Below, piece after piece: positions 4,795 to 5,035 of a stretch of DNA of 5,035 nt; positions within the stretch are counted from its first letter, which is position 1; each line of letters opens with the position of its first letter. The notes under the pieces were generated by a model. It had not been told where the DNA came from and ran no database searches. It saw only the letters and a program-made list of their open reading frames with translations. The position numbers were made by a program, and so were the translations under genes. The DNA comes from Pseudomonadota bacterium (GTDB lineage Bacteria > Pseudomonadota > Alphaproteobacteria > UBA8366 > JADFVY01), in NCBI GenBank assembly GCA_030671915.1, contig DAOVHN010000227.1:1-5035 (forward strand). Direction: 5' to 3'.

Positions 4795-5035
4795 AGATCG
4801 CGATCGTGGCCTTGAGCCAGCGCGGGCTGGATCTGGCCCGCCGCCTGCAGCCCTCGCTCGACGGCGCGGTGGTGCATGGGCTGGCCGGGCGCGCCGACGG
4901 GGCCGATTTGCCGTTCGCCGATACGATGGCCCACCTGCGCGGGTTGTTCGCCGAGGGCACCGCAATCATCGGCGTATGCGCCGCCGGCATCCTGATCCGC
5001 GCAGTGACCCCATTGCTGGCCGACAAGCGATCCGA
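4791..5035 (+). CDS. cobJ: CbiG-type N-terminus, probably of a CbiG-CobJ fusion (cut by window edge)
   Basis: Eighty-one codons are visible, starting MKIAIVALSQRGLDLARRLQ. The stretch GVCAAGILIRAVTPLLADK (residues 61-79) matches the CbiG N-terminal domain, whose relatives have an (A)TGIxVRxxAPLLxDK motif. CbiG opens the delta-lactone ring in cobalt-precorrin-5A and releases acetaldehyde. In many alphaproteobacteria such an N-terminus directly after cobI is fused to CobJ, the precorrin-3B C17-methyltransferase that performs ring contraction; the fusion is inferred here because the rest lies beyond position 5035. A stand-alone cbiG remains possible. The ATG overlaps the cobI stop by 4 bp, which supports both the start and operon membership. 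Confidence 0.8.
   Translation, partial: MKIAIVALSQRGLDLARRLQPSLDGAVVHGLAGRADGADLPFADTMAHLRGLFAEGTAIIGVCAAGILIRAVTPLLADKRS

Noticed and set aside
3952..4965. 337-codon minus-strand frame opposite cobI
   Set aside because: It runs through the right inverted repeat, cobI and the cobJ start in antisense. The product is Arg/Pro-rich with no family resemblance, typical of shadow frames in GC-rich DNA.

Overview
The window is high-GC bacterial DNA holding most of an early cobalamin (vitamin B12) corrin-ring operon on the + strand, with the start of efp on the opposite strand at the left edge. The CobI/CobL/CobH-type proteins, the CobL (CbiE+CbiT) fusion and a CbiG-type N-terminus directly after cobI fit an alphaproteobacterium, perhaps Rhodospirillales. 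This placement is inferred from protein character and gene order, not from a phylogenetic marker search.

Layout. Positions 1-202 (minus) hold the first 67 codons of elongation factor P, with a plausible sigma70-type promoter at 243-271. The 433-bp divergent gap (203-635) contains a short CACAGAG repeat (302-329), a 111-bp imperfect palindrome (370-480) and a doubtful 40-aa antisense ORF (488-610). The operon then runs cbiX (636-1652), cobH (1649-2287, GTG start), cobL (2284-3483), an inserted GxxExxY cassette (3508-4005), cobI (4078-4794) and the start of cobJ with a CbiG-type N-terminus (4791 to the edge). All adjacent cob genes overlap by 4 bp except cobL/cobI, which are separated by 594 bp containing the cassette.

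How the genes work together. CbiX is predicted to put cobalt into sirohydrochlorin. CobI methylates C20, and the CbiG/CobJ protein is expected to act in C17 methylation and ring contraction. CobL methylates C5 and C15 and decarboxylates the C12 acetate, and CobH moves the C11 methyl to C12 to give hydrogenobyrinate or cobyrinate. CbiX carries a strongly His-rich tail and a CxxC motif.

The most interesting part is the 498-bp cassette at 3508-4005. It is a visibly less GC-rich gene for a 127-aa GxxExxY protein (PD-(D/E)XK-like) flanked by nearly perfect 47/48-bp inverted repeats, each made of CGCAGAG-type units spaced 9-10 bp. A related CACAGAG repeat without the gene lies upstream of cbiX. This looks like a small mobile or domesticated repeat-plus-nuclease unit inside a biosynthetic operon; that interpretation is inference.
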